Positions 41,568 to 51,185 of a stretch of 64,000 nucleotides of DNA are shown piece after piece; position 1 is the stretch's first letter, and each line of letters opens with the position of its first letter. Position numbers and translations under genes: made by a program. The stretch is from QHXQ01 sp036389375 (GTDB lineage: Bacteria > Acidobacteriota > Blastocatellia > Pyrinomonadales > Pyrinomonadaceae). Location of the stretch: NCBI GenBank assembly GCA_036389375.1, contig DASVQA010000023.1:18232-82231 (forward strand), read 5' to 3'. The notes under the pieces are model-generated. The model saw nothing but the letters and a program-made list of their open reading frames with translations. It had not been told where the DNA came from and did no database searches.

Positions 41568-43622
41568 TTATTTCAGGTGCTGGTCGAACCAGCCGATGAC
41601 GGTCTTGTACCAGAGCGCGGAGTTCTGCGGCTTCTGAATCCAGTGCCCTTCGTCGGGGAAATAGAGCAGCTTGGATTCGACGCCCATTTTCTGCAATGCG
41701 GTGAACAACTGCAAGCCCTGATCAATCGGCACGCGGAAATCCTGTTCGCCGTGTACGACCAGAAGCGGCGTCTTGAACTCCTTCACGAACATGTGCGGCG
41801 ACCAGCGCGCGTACATTTCCGGGTTGTCCCACGGCGTGCCCTTGAACTCCCATTCGGGAAACCATAACTCTTCGGTCACGCCGTACATGCTCGTTAAATT
41901 GAACACGCCCGCGTGCGAGACGAGCGCCTTGTAACGAAAGCGCGGGTCGTTGTTGTGCCCCTCAAGCCAGTTGACCATGTAGCCGCCGTAAGAGCCGCCC
42001 GCCGCGCCGATGCGCTCCTTGTCCACGATGCCGAGCGCGAGCACCTGCGCCACGCCGTTCGAGATGTCCGTGACGACCTTACCGCCCCAGTCGCCGGAGA
42101 TGTCGTTGGTAAACTGCTGCCCGTAGCCGGTCGAGCCGCGCGGGTTCGGCATCAGCACGACGTAGCCCGCGCCCGCCCACATCTGCGGATTCCAACGATA
42201 GCCCCAGTTGTCGTTCCAAGCCCCTTGCGGCCCGCCGTGAATCAGGACGACTAACGGATACTGTTTGCCCTGCACGAAGCCCGGCGGTTTGATCAACCAG
42301 CCCGATACTTTCGCCTGCTCCGCGCCCGTCCACGTCAACTCTTCCGCCGCGTTCAGATCAAACTGCGCCATGAACGCATCGTTCGTGTGCGTAACGGCCG
42401 CAATCGCATTGCCGTCATCGGCGACGCGCAGCGGGTCTTGGAGCGTGGCGCGATAAATCTCCGTCGGGCGAATAATGGACGAGCGCGTGAAGATGATGGT
42501 CTTACCGTCGGACGCGATATGCACGTCGTCGTTGAAGCCCGCGATGAGCCGCGCGGATTGGCCGCCAGCGGTCGGCACGACGAAGATCGGCTGCCGCCCG
42601 CGCTCGCCCGAAGCGAAGTAGATGTGCTTGCCGTCGGGCGCGAAGGTGAAGCCTTCGACGTAGGCATCGAACTGCGGCGTCAACTCGCGCGTCTGGTTCG
42701 TCTGCCGGTCGTAGAGCATCAAGCGCCAGCGGTCGCTCTCGAAACCGGGCGTCTGTTGCGAGCGATAGGCGAGATAGCGTCCGTCGGGCGAATAGAGCGG
42801 CGACGAGTCCGCGCCGCGATTCGTGCCCGTCAGCAGGCGCGGCGGGCCGCCCGCGACCGGCACGACGAAGATGTCGCTGTTTGTCGAAGTCGCCTCGACC
42901 TTCTCCGTGTTGCGGACAAATGCCAACTCCTTCGAGTCCGGCGAGAAGGCATAATCGGTCGGCCCACCCAGACTAAACGGTGGCGCATCGTAGTCGCCCG
43001 GCGTCACGTCGCGCGCCGCGCCGCCATCCGACGAGACGACGAAGACGTGCGTGCGCTTGCCCTCTTTCCACGCCGTCCAATGCCGATAGAGCAGCCGATC
43101 AATCGTCCGCGCCTTAACCTTGTTCGACTCCATCGCCGCATCGCGCTGCTTGTTGCAGGCATCGTCCGCGCACTCTGGATAGATGTCCGAGACGAACGCG
43201 AGCCAGCGCCCATCCGGCGACCAGATGGGATCGCCCGCGCCCGTCGAAATACTCGTCACCTGTTTGCGGTCGCCGCCCGCCGCATCCATCGTCCAGATTT
43301 GCCCGCCCGTCACGAACGCGATGCGCCGCCCGTCCGGCGACCAGCGCGGCGTGCTCGCCGAACTCTCGCCGCTCGTCAAAGCCTTCGGCTCGCCGCCCGC
43401 GACTGCGACCAGATAAACCTGTGTGCGACTCCTGTTCGCCGCCCTGTCCGGCACACTGATGCTATACGCGATCCACTTGCCGTCGGGCGACAACTGCGGA
43501 TCGCCCACGCGCTGAACCTGCAACAGTTCGTCCACCGTCATCGCCCGTCGCGCTGGCTGCGCCACGACCGCCGACACACACACCAACGCGCAGATGATCG
43601 CCGTCAACATCAAACGCTGCAT
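41568..43622 (-). CDS. Secreted S9 family prolyl oligopeptidase-type peptidase
   Basis: 684 aa; AAGGAG is 5-6 bases before ATG 43622. Signal peptide to about residue 21 (VSAVVAQ). N-terminal seven-bladed WD40-like propeller with repeated SPDG(K/R)-x-(I/L)AF/Y turns, C-terminal alpha/beta hydrolase: Ser544 in GGSYGGY, Asp628 in EQDFRVP, His660 in DEGHWI. The exported counterpart of the cytosolic enzyme at 28616-30589, so peptides could be trimmed before and after import. First gene of the operon with the TPR protein. Confidence 0.94.
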   Translation of the reverse strand: MQRLMLTAIICALVCVSAVVAQPARRAMTVDELLQVQRVGDPQLSPDGKWIAYSISVPDRAANRSRTQVYLVAVAGGEPKALTSGESSASTPRWSPDGRRIAFVTGGQIWTMDAAGGDRKQVTSISTGAGDPIWSPDGRWLAFVSDIYPECADDACNKQRDAAMESNKVKARTIDRLLYRHWTAWKEGKRTHVFVVSSDGGAARDVTPGDYDAPPFSLGGPTDYAFSPDSKELAFVRNTEKVEATSTNSDIFVVPVAGGPPRLLTGTNRGADSSPLYSPDGRYLAYRSQQTPGFESDRWRLMLYDRQTNQTRELTPQFDAYVEGFTFAPDGKHIYFASGERGRQPIFVVPTAGGQSARLIAGFNDDVHIASDGKTIIFTRSSIIRPTEIYRATLQDPLRVADDGNAIAAVTHTNDAFMAQFDLNAAEELTWTGAEQAKVSGWLIKPPGFVQGKQYPLVVLIHGGPQGAWNDNWGYRWNPQMWAGAGYVVLMPNPRGSTGYGQQFTNDISGDWGGKVVTDISNGVAQVLALGIVDKERIGAAGGSYGGYMVNWLEGHNNDPRFRYKALVSHAGVFNLTSMYGVTEELWFPEWEFKGTPWDNPEMYARWSPHMFVKEFKTPLLVVHGEQDFRVPIDQGLQLFTALQKMGVESKLLYFPDEGHWIQKPQNSALWYKTVIGWFDQHLK

Positions 43623-43859
43623 AAGCTTCTCCTTAAAAAACGTGGGCTGTTTATTCGCTGGGGTTCGCCCCGAAATTTAGCACAGAAACAGAAAATGCGC
43701 TCGACTGCGTTTTCTTAATCAGCCGGGAAAGTTTAGCTTGACGGCTTAGATGGCCGCTCGCATAATCGCGGCTGTAAATCTGCTGTCCCCCCCTGATCAA
43801 AAGATTGGCCGCGGACTTTGTCCTCAAGTGTTGCAACATCGGGTTTCACGGAGAAGAAC

Positions 43860-46496
43860 ATGAGGTTGTCGTTGTCGGTCGGTGTGCCGTTCGTGTACGG
43901 TGCGGGTGGTGCAATGTCGGCATGGCGCAAGTGTGTGTGCGCGTGGGCGGGCCTGCTGTTGCTCGCGTTGGCGTGCGGGGCGGCGACTTTGCCGAGCGGG
44001 TTTACGGAGACGCAGATTACGGGGTTGGTCAACCCGACGGCGATGGCGTTTGCGCCGGATGGGCGTCTGTTCGTGTGCCAGCAGGGCGGCGCGTTGCGCG
44101 TCATCAAAAACGGCGCGCTCCTGCCGACGCCGTTTATGACTTTGACGGTCAACTCGGCGGGCGAGCGTGGGTTGCTTGGGATCGCGTTTGATCCGAACTT
44201 TGCGGCGAACAATTTCATCTACGTCTATTACACGGCGACCACGCCCGCGATTCACAATCGCGTCAGTCGCTTCACCGCCAACGGCGACGTGGTCGTGCCG
44301 GGCAGCGAGCTTGTCATCCTTGACCTCAATAACCTGTCGAGCGCAACCAATCATAACGGCGGCGCGATGCACTTCGGGCCGGACGGCAAGCTCTATCTCG
44401 CCGTCGGCGAAAACGCGAATCCCGCGAACGCGCAGTCGTTCGCCAATCTGCTCGGCAAGATGCTGCGCATCAACACGAATCCGGCGAGCGTCATTCCAAC
44501 CGACAATCCTTACTTCAACGACGCGAATGTGACGGGCAACAACAAAGCGATCTGGGCGCTCGGTTTGCGTAACCCTTACACGTTCGCGTTTCAGGCGAGC
44601 ACGGGGCGCATGTTCATCAACGACGTGGGGCAGAACACCTACGAAGAGATCAACGAAGGCGTCGCGCATTCAAACTATGGTTGGTCGGTCTGCGAGGGCT
44701 TCGTCTGTAGCAGCACAGCGCCGGTGGACTATCGCGCGCCGCTCTACGTCTATGCCCACACGACGGGCACGCCGACCGGCTGCGCCATTGTCGGCGGCAC
44801 GTTCTACGATCCGCCGACCGCGCAGTTTCCCGCCACCTACGTCGGCCGTTATTTCTTCGCCGATCTGTGCGGCGGCTACATACGCTACGTCGAGCCGGGC
44901 ACGGGCGGCACGATTTCGTCTTCGACCAGCTTTGCTACCGGCATCTCGTCGCCCGTCGATCTGAAGGTCGCAAGCGACGGCAGCCTGTGGTATCTGGCGG
45001 GCGCGGGCGGCGGCGCAGGGCTGGTCGCGCGGATACAGTTTCCGGCCGGCCAAGTGCCGCCGACGATCATGCAGCAGCCGGCGAGTCAGACGGTCGGCGT
45101 CGGGCAGACCGCCACGTTTAGAGTGAGCGCAGACGGCGCGACGCCGCTTCAGTTCCAGTGGCAGCGCAACAACGTGGACATCGCGGGCGCTACTGCGGCG
45201 ACCTACACGACGCCGCCCGCGACGACCGCAGACAACGGCGCGCAGTTTCGCGTGATCGTCACCAACGCGTTCGGCAGCGTCACTTCAAACAGCGCCACGC
45301 TCACCGTCACGCAGAACGCGCCGCCGACGGGCGACGTGCTCATCAGCGAGTTTCGCCTGCGCGGGCCCGCAGGTGACGCCGACGAGTTCGTCGAGCTATA
45401 CAACAACACGAACGCGGACATCACGGTTAGCGCGGCAGACGGCTCGGGCGGTTGGGCGGTTGCCGCGCCGGGCCTTGCGCTCGTCACCATCCCGAACAAC
45501 ACCGTGCTCAAGGCGCGCGCGCACTTCCTCGTCGTCAACAGCACGAGCGGCACAGGCTATAGCCTCGCAAATTACGGCGGCGCGGGCGCGGGCGGCGGCA
45601 ACGCTTCATTCACGCCCGGCGCGGACATCCCGGCCGATGCGGGCGTGGCCCTGTTCAGCACGGCGAAACCGGCCAACTTTACACTCGCCACACGCCTCGA
45701 TGCCGTCGGCTTCAGCGCCGTCAGCAATGCGCTCTACCGCGAAGGCGCGGGTCTGCAAACGCCTGCGGGCGGCATCACGCCCGGCGTCGAACACAGCTTC
45801 GTGCGGCGTTTGACGACCGGCACGCCGCAGGATACGGGCGACAACGCGCAGGACTTCGTGCTCGTCGCGCCCGACCCGGCCGCCGTCACAAACGCCGCCG
45901 CTCAACTCGGCGCACCGGGGCCGGAGAACGCGGCGAGTCCCATTCAGCGCAACGCGCAGATCAAATCCAGCTTGATCGAGCCGCAGCAGTTATCCACCGC
46001 GCCGCCGAATCGCTTGCGCGACACGACGCCTGTAGCGAACGGCGCGGAAGGAACGTTGGAGATTCGCCGCCGCTTCAAAAACAGCACGGGGCAGTCGATC
46101 TCGCGCTTGCGCTTCCGCGTCGTGGACATCACAACGCTCAGCACGCCCAATCCCGGCGGCGCGCAAGCCGACCTGCGCCTGCTTACATCGAACGATCTGA
46201 ACGTGACGACGAGCCTCGGCGCTTTGACCGTCAAGGGCACGATTGTGGAAGCGCCGCCGAATCAACCGGGCGGCGGGGGCCTCAACACGACCGTGAACGT
46301 GCCGGGCGGGGTCGCCAACGGCGCGACCGTTGACGTGCGCTTCGTGCTCGGCGTGCAGACGAACGGGCGCTTCCGTTTCCTCGTCAACGTCGAAGCCGTA
46401 ACGGGCACGCCCGGTCTGCTCAAAGGCGGCATGACGCGCGCGCCGCTCAATAATTCCGGCAGCGTCTGCTCCTGCAAAGTGCCGGGCAAGATGTGA
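43860..46496 (+). CDS. Multidomain secreted protein: sugar dehydrogenase propeller, Ig-like and lamin-tail domains
   Basis: 878 aa from ATG 43860 (GGAGAAG just upstream; ATG 43914 is an alternative). Signal peptide with LLLLALACGA. Residues ~40-390 are a PQQ-dependent glucose/sorbosone dehydrogenase-type six-bladed propeller (GLVNPTAMAFAPDGRLFVCQQ, RGLLGIAFDPNF, GLRNPYTFAFQ, NDVGQNTYEEINEG). Then an immunoglobulin-like domain (PPTIMQQPASQTVGVGQTA, QWQRNNVDIAGAT), a lamin-tail domain (VLISEFRLRGPAGDADEFVEL) and a C-terminal beta domain. Whether it still oxidises sugars is open; the fusion suggests surface binding. Divergent from the S9 gene. Confidence 0.88.
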   Translation: MRLSLSVGVPFVYGAGGAMSAWRKCVCAWAGLLLLALACGAATLPSGFTETQITGLVNPTAMAFAPDGRLFVCQQGGALRVIKNGALLPTPFMTLTVNSAGERGLLGIAFDPNFAANNFIYVYYTATTPAIHNRVSRFTANGDVVVPGSELVILDLNNLSSATNHNGGAMHFGPDGKLYLAVGENANPANAQSFANLLGKMLRINTNPASVIPTDNPYFNDANVTGNNKAIWALGLRNPYTFAFQASTGRMFINDVGQNTYEEINEGVAHSNYGWSVCEGFVCSSTAPVDYRAPLYVYAHTTGTPTGCAIVGGTFYDPPTAQFPATYVGRYFFADLCGGYIRYVEPGTGGTISSSTSFATGISSPVDLKVASDGSLWYLAGAGGGAGLVARIQFPAGQVPPTIMQQPASQTVGVGQTATFRVSADGATPLQFQWQRNNVDIAGATAATYTTPPATTADNGAQFRVIVTNAFGSVTSNSATLTVTQNAPPTGDVLISEFRLRGPAGDADEFVELYNNTNADITVSAADGSGGWAVAAPGLALVTIPNNTVLKARAHFLVVNSTSGTGYSLANYGGAGAGGGNASFTPGADIPADAGVALFSTAKPANFTLATRLDAVGFSAVSNALYREGAGLQTPAGGITPGVEHSFVRRLTTGTPQDTGDNAQDFVLVAPDPAAVTNAAAQLGAPGPENAASPIQRNAQIKSSLIEPQQLSTAPPNRLRDTTPVANGAEGTLEIRRRFKNSTGQSISRLRFRVVDITTLSTPNPGGAQADLRLLTSNDLNVTTSLGALTVKGTIVEAPPNQPGGGGLNTTVNVPGGVANGATVDVRFVLGVQTNGRFRFLVNVEAVTGTPGLLKGGMTRAPLNNSGSVCSCKVPGKM

Positions 46497-46529
46497 AGGC
46501 TGAGAAGTTTTGTGTGGCGGCGGTCGGAC

Positions 46530-47978
46530 TCAGGCGATGTGCTCAAGGTCAGCGGCAAAGAGGCGTTCGGTAGCCGTCTCGGCCGCCTCTTTGGGCGCGT
46601 GCGCGAGTCTGAACCAGTTGAGCACGAAGTTGCTGGCGCTTGCGCCGAGCGCCGCGTCGAGGGTGCATAGCTTGTGCGCGAGTTCGCGGTGAATGGCGCG
46701 CTCGAAAGCGCGTTCCACTTCAGCCTGTGCATGGCTCAAGCCTTCGATGAGCGTCGTGTCTAAATCCTGCCCGTCGCGTGCGCGCCGCCAGATGAACTCG
46801 TAAAGCCGCAGCCGCCCTTCATCCTCAATCCGACCCGTGATGACGACGACAAGGTGCGTCGTCTCCGTCTCCGCGACCGTCTCGGCGATGCGCCGGCTAA
46901 AGGCCGGCGTCAGGTCGCCGTCCTTCGTCACGAACAGGAACGAGTTGGCGCACACGTCGGCGGCGAGATAAGACTCGCCGTGCGCGGAGACGGGCCCCGT
47001 AGCGATCTCGCTATCGGGCACGCCGAGCGCGCGTATGATCTGATAGACGCGGTTGTTGAGCCAGTGGCCGTCGGCCAACAGGGCGACCGCGAGCCGGCTC
47101 GGATTGATCGTCTCCTCGACCACCTCGTCCGCCACCGGCGCAGCACACTGGCTGCACTTGGCCTTGCTGATCGTGATGGCCGCGAGCGCATCGGGCGTGG
47201 GCAGATCAAACAGCGCGTGCCCCGATTTCCGACAACTCACACGCACCTCACGCTCCAACAGACCGGCCGCCAACATCTGCGACACGGAGACGTTCGTCAG
47301 CCGGTTGGCCTCGGCAAACAGCCGCCGAGGCGTGTAACCCTCGCGGCGCAACTCTTCGACGCGGCGCAGGAACATACGCACCGCAGGTTCTTCCAGCAAC
47401 GCTGAAGCGCGCGTCAGTTCCCGCGCGCTGCTCCGGCATTTCGCGGCCACGGCAAAATCGGTTGGTTGAATCGCCATGAAGCGGGCCAAGCCCTGTTGCG
47501 CCGGCTGCGTGCGCGCCTGCCAGTGCGCCCGCGCCGCCTCGTCTGCGGCCGCCGTGTCGCCAGTGCCTTTGCCGCTTTCACTCAGCGCGGCGAGCACGTC
47601 GCGGCAGAAGCGTTCGAGTTTCAGTAGCGGCTCGCGCGTGTTGATGTTGTAAACGATCCCTGCGCTCAAACCCGCCGCAGAATTTGCGCCGAAGACGAGG
47701 AAGAGGATGCAGTCTTCCAGACAGAAGAGTTCGCCCGGCGAGTATGCTTCGTCGCCGCCGCGCGACGTGTGCGCCACAAGCGACCGGCGCTCAAGTTCCG
47801 TCGCCGCCGCTGCGATAAACGCGGCCGGGCCCTGTTCGGCCAGCAGTAGCTCGAACGAACGACGCCGCGCCGAACGAATAAGCGGGGTGAATGAGCGCGC
47901 CCTGAGGGCATCGAGCAGACCGAGCCGTTCCGCTTCGTTCAGGCCGAGCGCAAGGCTGTTACTTTGGATGAATAACAT
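46530..47978 (-). CDS. Uncharacterised 482-aa protein with a CxxC motif
   Basis: I do not recognise this protein. No signal peptide or membrane helix. A possible winged-helix-like segment (NVSVSQMLAAGLLEREVRVSC, then GHALFDLP) precedes a CxxC in KCSQCAAPVADEV that could bind zinc, and the last third contains a hydrophobic strand (TTHLVVVITGRIEDEGR). The first third has several Cys (FCLEDCILFLVF). Long and Arg/Glu rich. Same strand as the DUF4388-TonB gene upstream with a 79-base gap, so possibly co-transcribed. It converges on the dehydrogenase-like gene with only 33 bases between. Confidence 0.7.
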   Translation of the reverse strand: MLFIQSNSLALGLNEAERLGLLDALRARSFTPLIRSARRRSFELLLAEQGPAAFIAAAATELERRSLVAHTSRGGDEAYSPGELFCLEDCILFLVFGANSAAGLSAGIVYNINTREPLLKLERFCRDVLAALSESGKGTGDTAAADEAARAHWQARTQPAQQGLARFMAIQPTDFAVAAKCRSSARELTRASALLEEPAVRMFLRRVEELRREGYTPRRLFAEANRLTNVSVSQMLAAGLLEREVRVSCRKSGHALFDLPTPDALAAITISKAKCSQCAAPVADEVVEETINPSRLAVALLADGHWLNNRVYQIIRALGVPDSEIATGPVSAHGESYLAADVCANSFLFVTKDGDLTPAFSRRIAETVAETETTHLVVVITGRIEDEGRLRLYEFIWRRARDGQDLDTTLIEGLSHAQAEVERAFERAIHRELAHKLCTLDAALGASASNFVLNWFRLAHAPKEAAETATERLFAADLEHIA

Positions 47979-48057
47979 CTCTATTCACCGTTCGGGCCGA
48001 CGCAAGGCAGCGTGCGTGTGACTGACAACGCAAGCGCCCGCGCGGCAAGCGTCGGCG

Positions 48058-48969
48058 TCAACGCTCCACTCTGATCTTCAACGTGTCGCCACCGGTGAAA
48101 TCGGCCGGGTACTGATGCTGCATCGCCAGCTTGAGTGCCTGCGCCTCGTAGGCGCTCGCACCCGGCCGCGAGTTCAACACGCGCGCGCCCGTCACCTGCC
48201 CGTTCTTCACACGCATGCGAATACGCACCACGTAGGCGCTACGGGCCGCCGCGTCGCCATCCGACTTGGGCGCACCTTCGTCGGCCACTACGGCCGGCGC
48301 GGTCTGCGTCTGCGTCGGGGCGGCGGCCGGCTGCGCCGTCGCCGTAGCGCCGCGCGCAAGCTCGGCCGGCGCAACGACGCGGGCCTGTTCTTTGGGCGTG
48401 TTGAGCAAGGGGCCGTAGATGAATTGCGCGGCCGTGACCAGACTTAGGCCGACCAGAAAACTGATGATCAGCGTGTAGATTAGCCGCTCGCGTGAGAAGC
48501 GGCGCGAGGCGGAGACGATGGCGGCCTCGACGGCCATCAAACGGTCTACGACCGGGGCCATCAACTCTGCCGGGACGGGCGCTAGTTGGAGCGGGGCGGG
48601 CTGCGGCGGAAGCGCCGAGGGTGCGCTTAAGTCTGTGTGCGCTGCTCTAATCTCAGGCAGTGCTTCGCGGCGCGGCACTTCCACCAAATCCTGAATGAAC
48701 TTCTGTTCCTGTTTGTCTATGCTCCGTTCAGGCGGTTTGACGAGCGGGTTGAAATTGAAGGCCGCGCCGCGCAGATCGAGCGCGGCATATAAAGCCTCCA
48801 CGTCGCGCAGCGTGCCGAGTTGCGCCGCCACCATCTGCCCGTCCTCAAAGAAGAACGAGCCGGGCGTCTCCGGGTATTCGACCTGCAACCGGCCGGACTT
48901 GCGCTGCACGCGCAACGTTCTGATTATGTCTGGTAGAGAATGGTCGTCCAGGTGGCCGGTTAACACCAT
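48058..48969 (-). CDS. DUF4388 domain fused to a TonB-type C-terminus through one membrane helix
   Basis: 303 aa from ATG 48969 (frame continues to 49122 without a plausible start). Residues 1-100: DUF4388/PatA-N-like domain (GHLDDHSLPDIIRTLRVQRKSG, FFFEDGQMVAAQLG), cytoplasmic. Residues 162-184: a single membrane helix (LIYTLIISFLVGLSLVTAAQF). Residues 195-240: Pro/Ala/Gln linker; residues 245-303: a TonB C-terminal domain (AYVVRIRMRVKNGQVTGARV, AMQHQYPADF). The topology puts DUF4388 inside and the TonB domain in the periplasm, as if envelope energy transduction were coupled to a signalling domain. Confidence 0.85.
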   Translation of the reverse strand: MVLTGHLDDHSLPDIIRTLRVQRKSGRLQVEYPETPGSFFFEDGQMVAAQLGTLRDVEALYAALDLRGAAFNFNPLVKPPERSIDKQEQKFIQDLVEVPRREALPEIRAAHTDLSAPSALPPQPAPLQLAPVPAELMAPVVDRLMAVEAAIVSASRRFSRERLIYTLIISFLVGLSLVTAAQFIYGPLLNTPKEQARVVAPAELARGATATAQPAAAPTQTQTAPAVVADEGAPKSDGDAAARSAYVVRIRMRVKNGQVTGARVLNSRPGASAYEAQALKLAMQHQYPADFTGGDTLKIRVER

Positions 48970-49192
48970 GAACTGCGTGCGCTCTATGTTTTCCAAGACC
49001 CGCTTACCTAACTGTAAAGATAGATGAGTGCAACGGCTAAAAGCAGCATTGACCTTCAACCAATCATGGCAGGGGGACGCGCAAGCCCAAGCGACCCTAA
49101 CGATTCGCGCGGAATCTACCACTTTATCAACTAGCGCACAAGATACCTGTGTAGCTTTGGCTTATGAGAGAAGACCAGCAAGAGAAAAATAA

Positions 49193-49216
49193 AAGAGGCT
49201 GACCTAGCAGCCTCTT
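49193..49216 (-). terminator. Terminator of the tRNA-Arg gene
   Basis: Nine-base stem AAGAGGCTG / CAGCCTCTT, 6-base loop, followed on the minus strand by TTATTTTTCTCTT. It lies 16 bases past the tRNA 3' end. Confidence 0.85.
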
Positions 49217-49231
49217 AAACGAAAAAGATAA

Positions 49232-49305
49232 TACACCCGGGAAGACTCGAACTTCCGACCTTCTGATTCGTAGTCAGACGCTCTATCCAACTGAGCTACG
49301 GGTGC
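49232..49305 (-). tRNA. tRNA-Arg (anticodon ACG)
   Basis: 74 bases; acceptor GCACCCG with CGGGTGT plus discriminator A, D-arm GCTCAGTTGGATAGAGC, anticodon stem TCTGA-CTACGAA-TCAGA with ACG at the anticodon, variable loop, and T-arm GGAAG-TTCGAGT-CTTCC. The 3' CCA is not encoded. ACG (inosine-modified) would read CGU/CGC/CGA codons. Confidence 0.97.
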
Positions 49306-49365
49306 GTAGAGTGTGGAAAAAATATAAGGGCGGCTTGGATGAGTGTCAAGCGACGCGCTTTGCGC

Positions 49366-50427
49366 TCACTTCGCGTAATAGCCGGGGCGCGTGCGCGCGA
49401 CCGTGTCGGGGCGGGCCACTTCGACCGTGATCGCGCGCCAGTTGCCATCGTGTTTGTTGCCGGCGGATTGGTAGGCGAGGCTGTAGAGCGTGCGCATCTC
49501 GGCGGCGACCTGTGCATAGATGCGCCCCATGTCTTCGAGCCGGTAGACGTTGTGCAGTTGTCCGCCCGTGCGGTTGGCGAGCACTTCAAGCCGCGCGCGC
49601 GCCGCGACGTACTTCGCGGCCTGCGGCGGCGTGAGCGGTTCAAACTTCTTCGGGTCGCCTGAAGGCAGCGCCATCGGATAGATGGTGACGCCCTGCCGGT
49701 CGGCAGCGTTCAAGACCGCGTTCAGCATGGGGCTGGCGTCGGGCTTGAGGGCCGCAATGGCCTCTTCGTTCGTGGCGGCGCTTGAGGTCACGGTGCGATC
49801 CTGCCGGTCTAGGTCAGTGTCAATGCCGTCGGTTAACACGACGACGGCCTTGCGCCGCTTGCCCTCTTTGTCGAGTTCTTTGAGCGAGTAGTTGAGCGCC
49901 TTGTAGAGATTGGTTTCGCCTGCGCCTTCGGCCAAGCTGATGGCCTCGACGATCTTGCGGCGGTTGGTGGTGAAGGGCGCAAGCGTCTCGATCTTGTCCT
50001 CCGTGCGCCCCTTCTTCTTGGCCGCGTGGAAGGTGACGACGGCGACGCGGTCATCGGGGCCGAGCGCATCTATGAAACGCGTAGCGGCTTGCTTGAGCGA
50101 GGTGCGAAAGTTCAGGGTCGAGCCGGACATGTCGAGCAGCAGGACGAGGCTGAAAGGCGTCTGCGTCGGCTCGAAACTGGTGATCGTCTGGCGCACGCCG
50201 TCCTCATAGACGAGGAAATCGCCGCGCCCCAGATCGAGTATGGGCCGCCCCTTCTGATCGGCCACGCCGACGTTCAAGATCACGAGGTCGCTCTTGACTC
50301 TGATCGTCTCGTCGTCGTCAACGGTCTGTGCGCGCGCGCCGGCGCTCCACGTACAGAGGACAAAAAGGCTCGCGCAGGCGAGCAGCATCCGACGCATTGT
50401 AGGTTTAAGAAGGCGAAACGGCATCAT
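49366..50427 (-). CDS. Secreted VWA-domain protein (VWFA-related Acidobacterial domain)
   Basis: 353 aa; ATG 50427 chosen (ATG 50424 or 50397 also possible; no clear ribosome site). Signal peptide includes MLLACASLFVLCTWSAGARAQ. Residues ~40-90: the beta segment typical of the family (LVILNVGVADQKGRPILDLG, FLVYEDGVRQTITSF). VWA domain from about 92, with intact metal site DMSGS (99-103) and the later VVVLTDGIDTD. C-terminal YSLAYQSAGNK and the YYAK end match its paralogue at 6182-7366. Same strand as the downstream tRNA but separate. Confidence 0.9.
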   Translation of the reverse strand: MMPFRLLKPTMRRMLLACASLFVLCTWSAGARAQTVDDDETIRVKSDLVILNVGVADQKGRPILDLGRGDFLVYEDGVRQTITSFEPTQTPFSLVLLLDMSGSTLNFRTSLKQAATRFIDALGPDDRVAVVTFHAAKKKGRTEDKIETLAPFTTNRRKIVEAISLAEGAGETNLYKALNYSLKELDKEGKRRKAVVVLTDGIDTDLDRQDRTVTSSAATNEEAIAALKPDASPMLNAVLNAADRQGVTIYPMALPSGDPKKFEPLTPPQAAKYVAARARLEVLANRTGGQLHNVYRLEDMGRIYAQVAAEMRTLYSLAYQSAGNKHDGNWRAITVEVARPDTVARTRPGYYAK

Positions 50428-50559
50428 CGCAATAAAAAAGGGCGCTCGCGGACGCCGACAGTATGCAAACTACATCGGCGCTTGGCAAGCGGCCATCTTT
50501 GGTTGCGACGCGCGGGCGGCGCGTTGCTTTGCGGATAGGGCCGGGGGCTGAATGAAAAG

Positions 50560-50600
50560 CTATTGCTTCTTCAGCCCTCAGTCCTCAGTCCTCAGGCTGC
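50560..50600. repeat. Heptanucleotide repeat CCTCAGT in an intergenic hairpin
   Basis: CTTCAGC-CCTCAGT-CCTCAGT-CCTCAGG: heptamer units ending at 50598. A short inverted GGCTGAA / TTCAGCC pair surrounds the left part (about 50547-50576). It lies between the VWA gene start and the stop of the next gene; a second heptamer array with a different unit lies at 62154-62255. Confidence 0.6.
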
Positions 50601-51185
50601 GCGACGGCGTGTGCGGCGGGGAGGCGTGGCGGTTAAGGCCGGCTCGTCCGGTTCGACCGCTGGCACGGCGGCGAGCGGTGCGCCCTTCGTCGTGTGGCGG
50701 GCGCGACGCGCGGCCGTGCGCTCGGCCTCGACGGCGACGGCGCGCTTGACCTTCTCGATGCGCTTGCGCGGCACGAGTTGGAAGCGCAGTTCCATCTCCT
50801 GCGACACCTTGTAGATGGTCACGGGCTTGTGCCCGCGCGCGGCGCGGCGCAGCACCTCTTCCTGTTCGAGCAGTTCGGCGCGCCCCTCTTTGTCGATCCA
50901 GATAAACATGGCTTGGGCCATCTCTCGCTTAACCTCCAGACGTATCAACTCGCGCACGTCCACCGCTTGCGCGACTGGCGCGACGACGGGCAATGTGCGC
51001 GTAGGTGTTGGTTGAACTTCACGCCGCGCGGCGTAGTAGTCGGCGACGAGCGCATCCACCTCCGTGCGCTGCGCGTCGTAAAAGAGCGCGAAGTCCCGAC
51101 AGCGCGTGCGGTAGACGCAATTGACCGAACAGACCAGCGCGTCTTTGAAGTGCCCGTAGCGATTGCAATAGAGTTTCAAACGCAT
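50592..51185 (-). CDS. Uncharacterised Cys-rich 197-aa protein
   Basis: Starts at ATG 51185 with MRLKLYCNRYGHFKDALVCSVNCVYRTRC: four Cys in the first 30 residues (C-x11-C-x3-C-x5-C spacing) followed by a Phe/Tyr/Asp helix, suggesting a small metal site. Residues ~70-110 are a charged helix with VDVRELIRLEVKREMAQAMFIWIDKEGRA; a 60-residue basic, Ala/Arg/Pro-rich tail ends in RRTRRRAA. No signal peptide; likely cytoplasmic and possibly nucleic-acid binding. It ends near the heptamer repeat. Family not recognised. Confidence 0.6.
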   Translation of the reverse strand: MRLKLYCNRYGHFKDALVCSVNCVYRTRCRDFALFYDAQRTEVDALVADYYAARREVQPTPTRTLPVVAPVAQAVDVRELIRLEVKREMAQAMFIWIDKEGRAELLEQEEVLRRAARGHKPVTIYKVSQEMELRFQLVPRKRIEKVKRAVAVEAERTAARRARHTTKGAPLAAVPAVEPDEPALTATPPRRTRRRAA

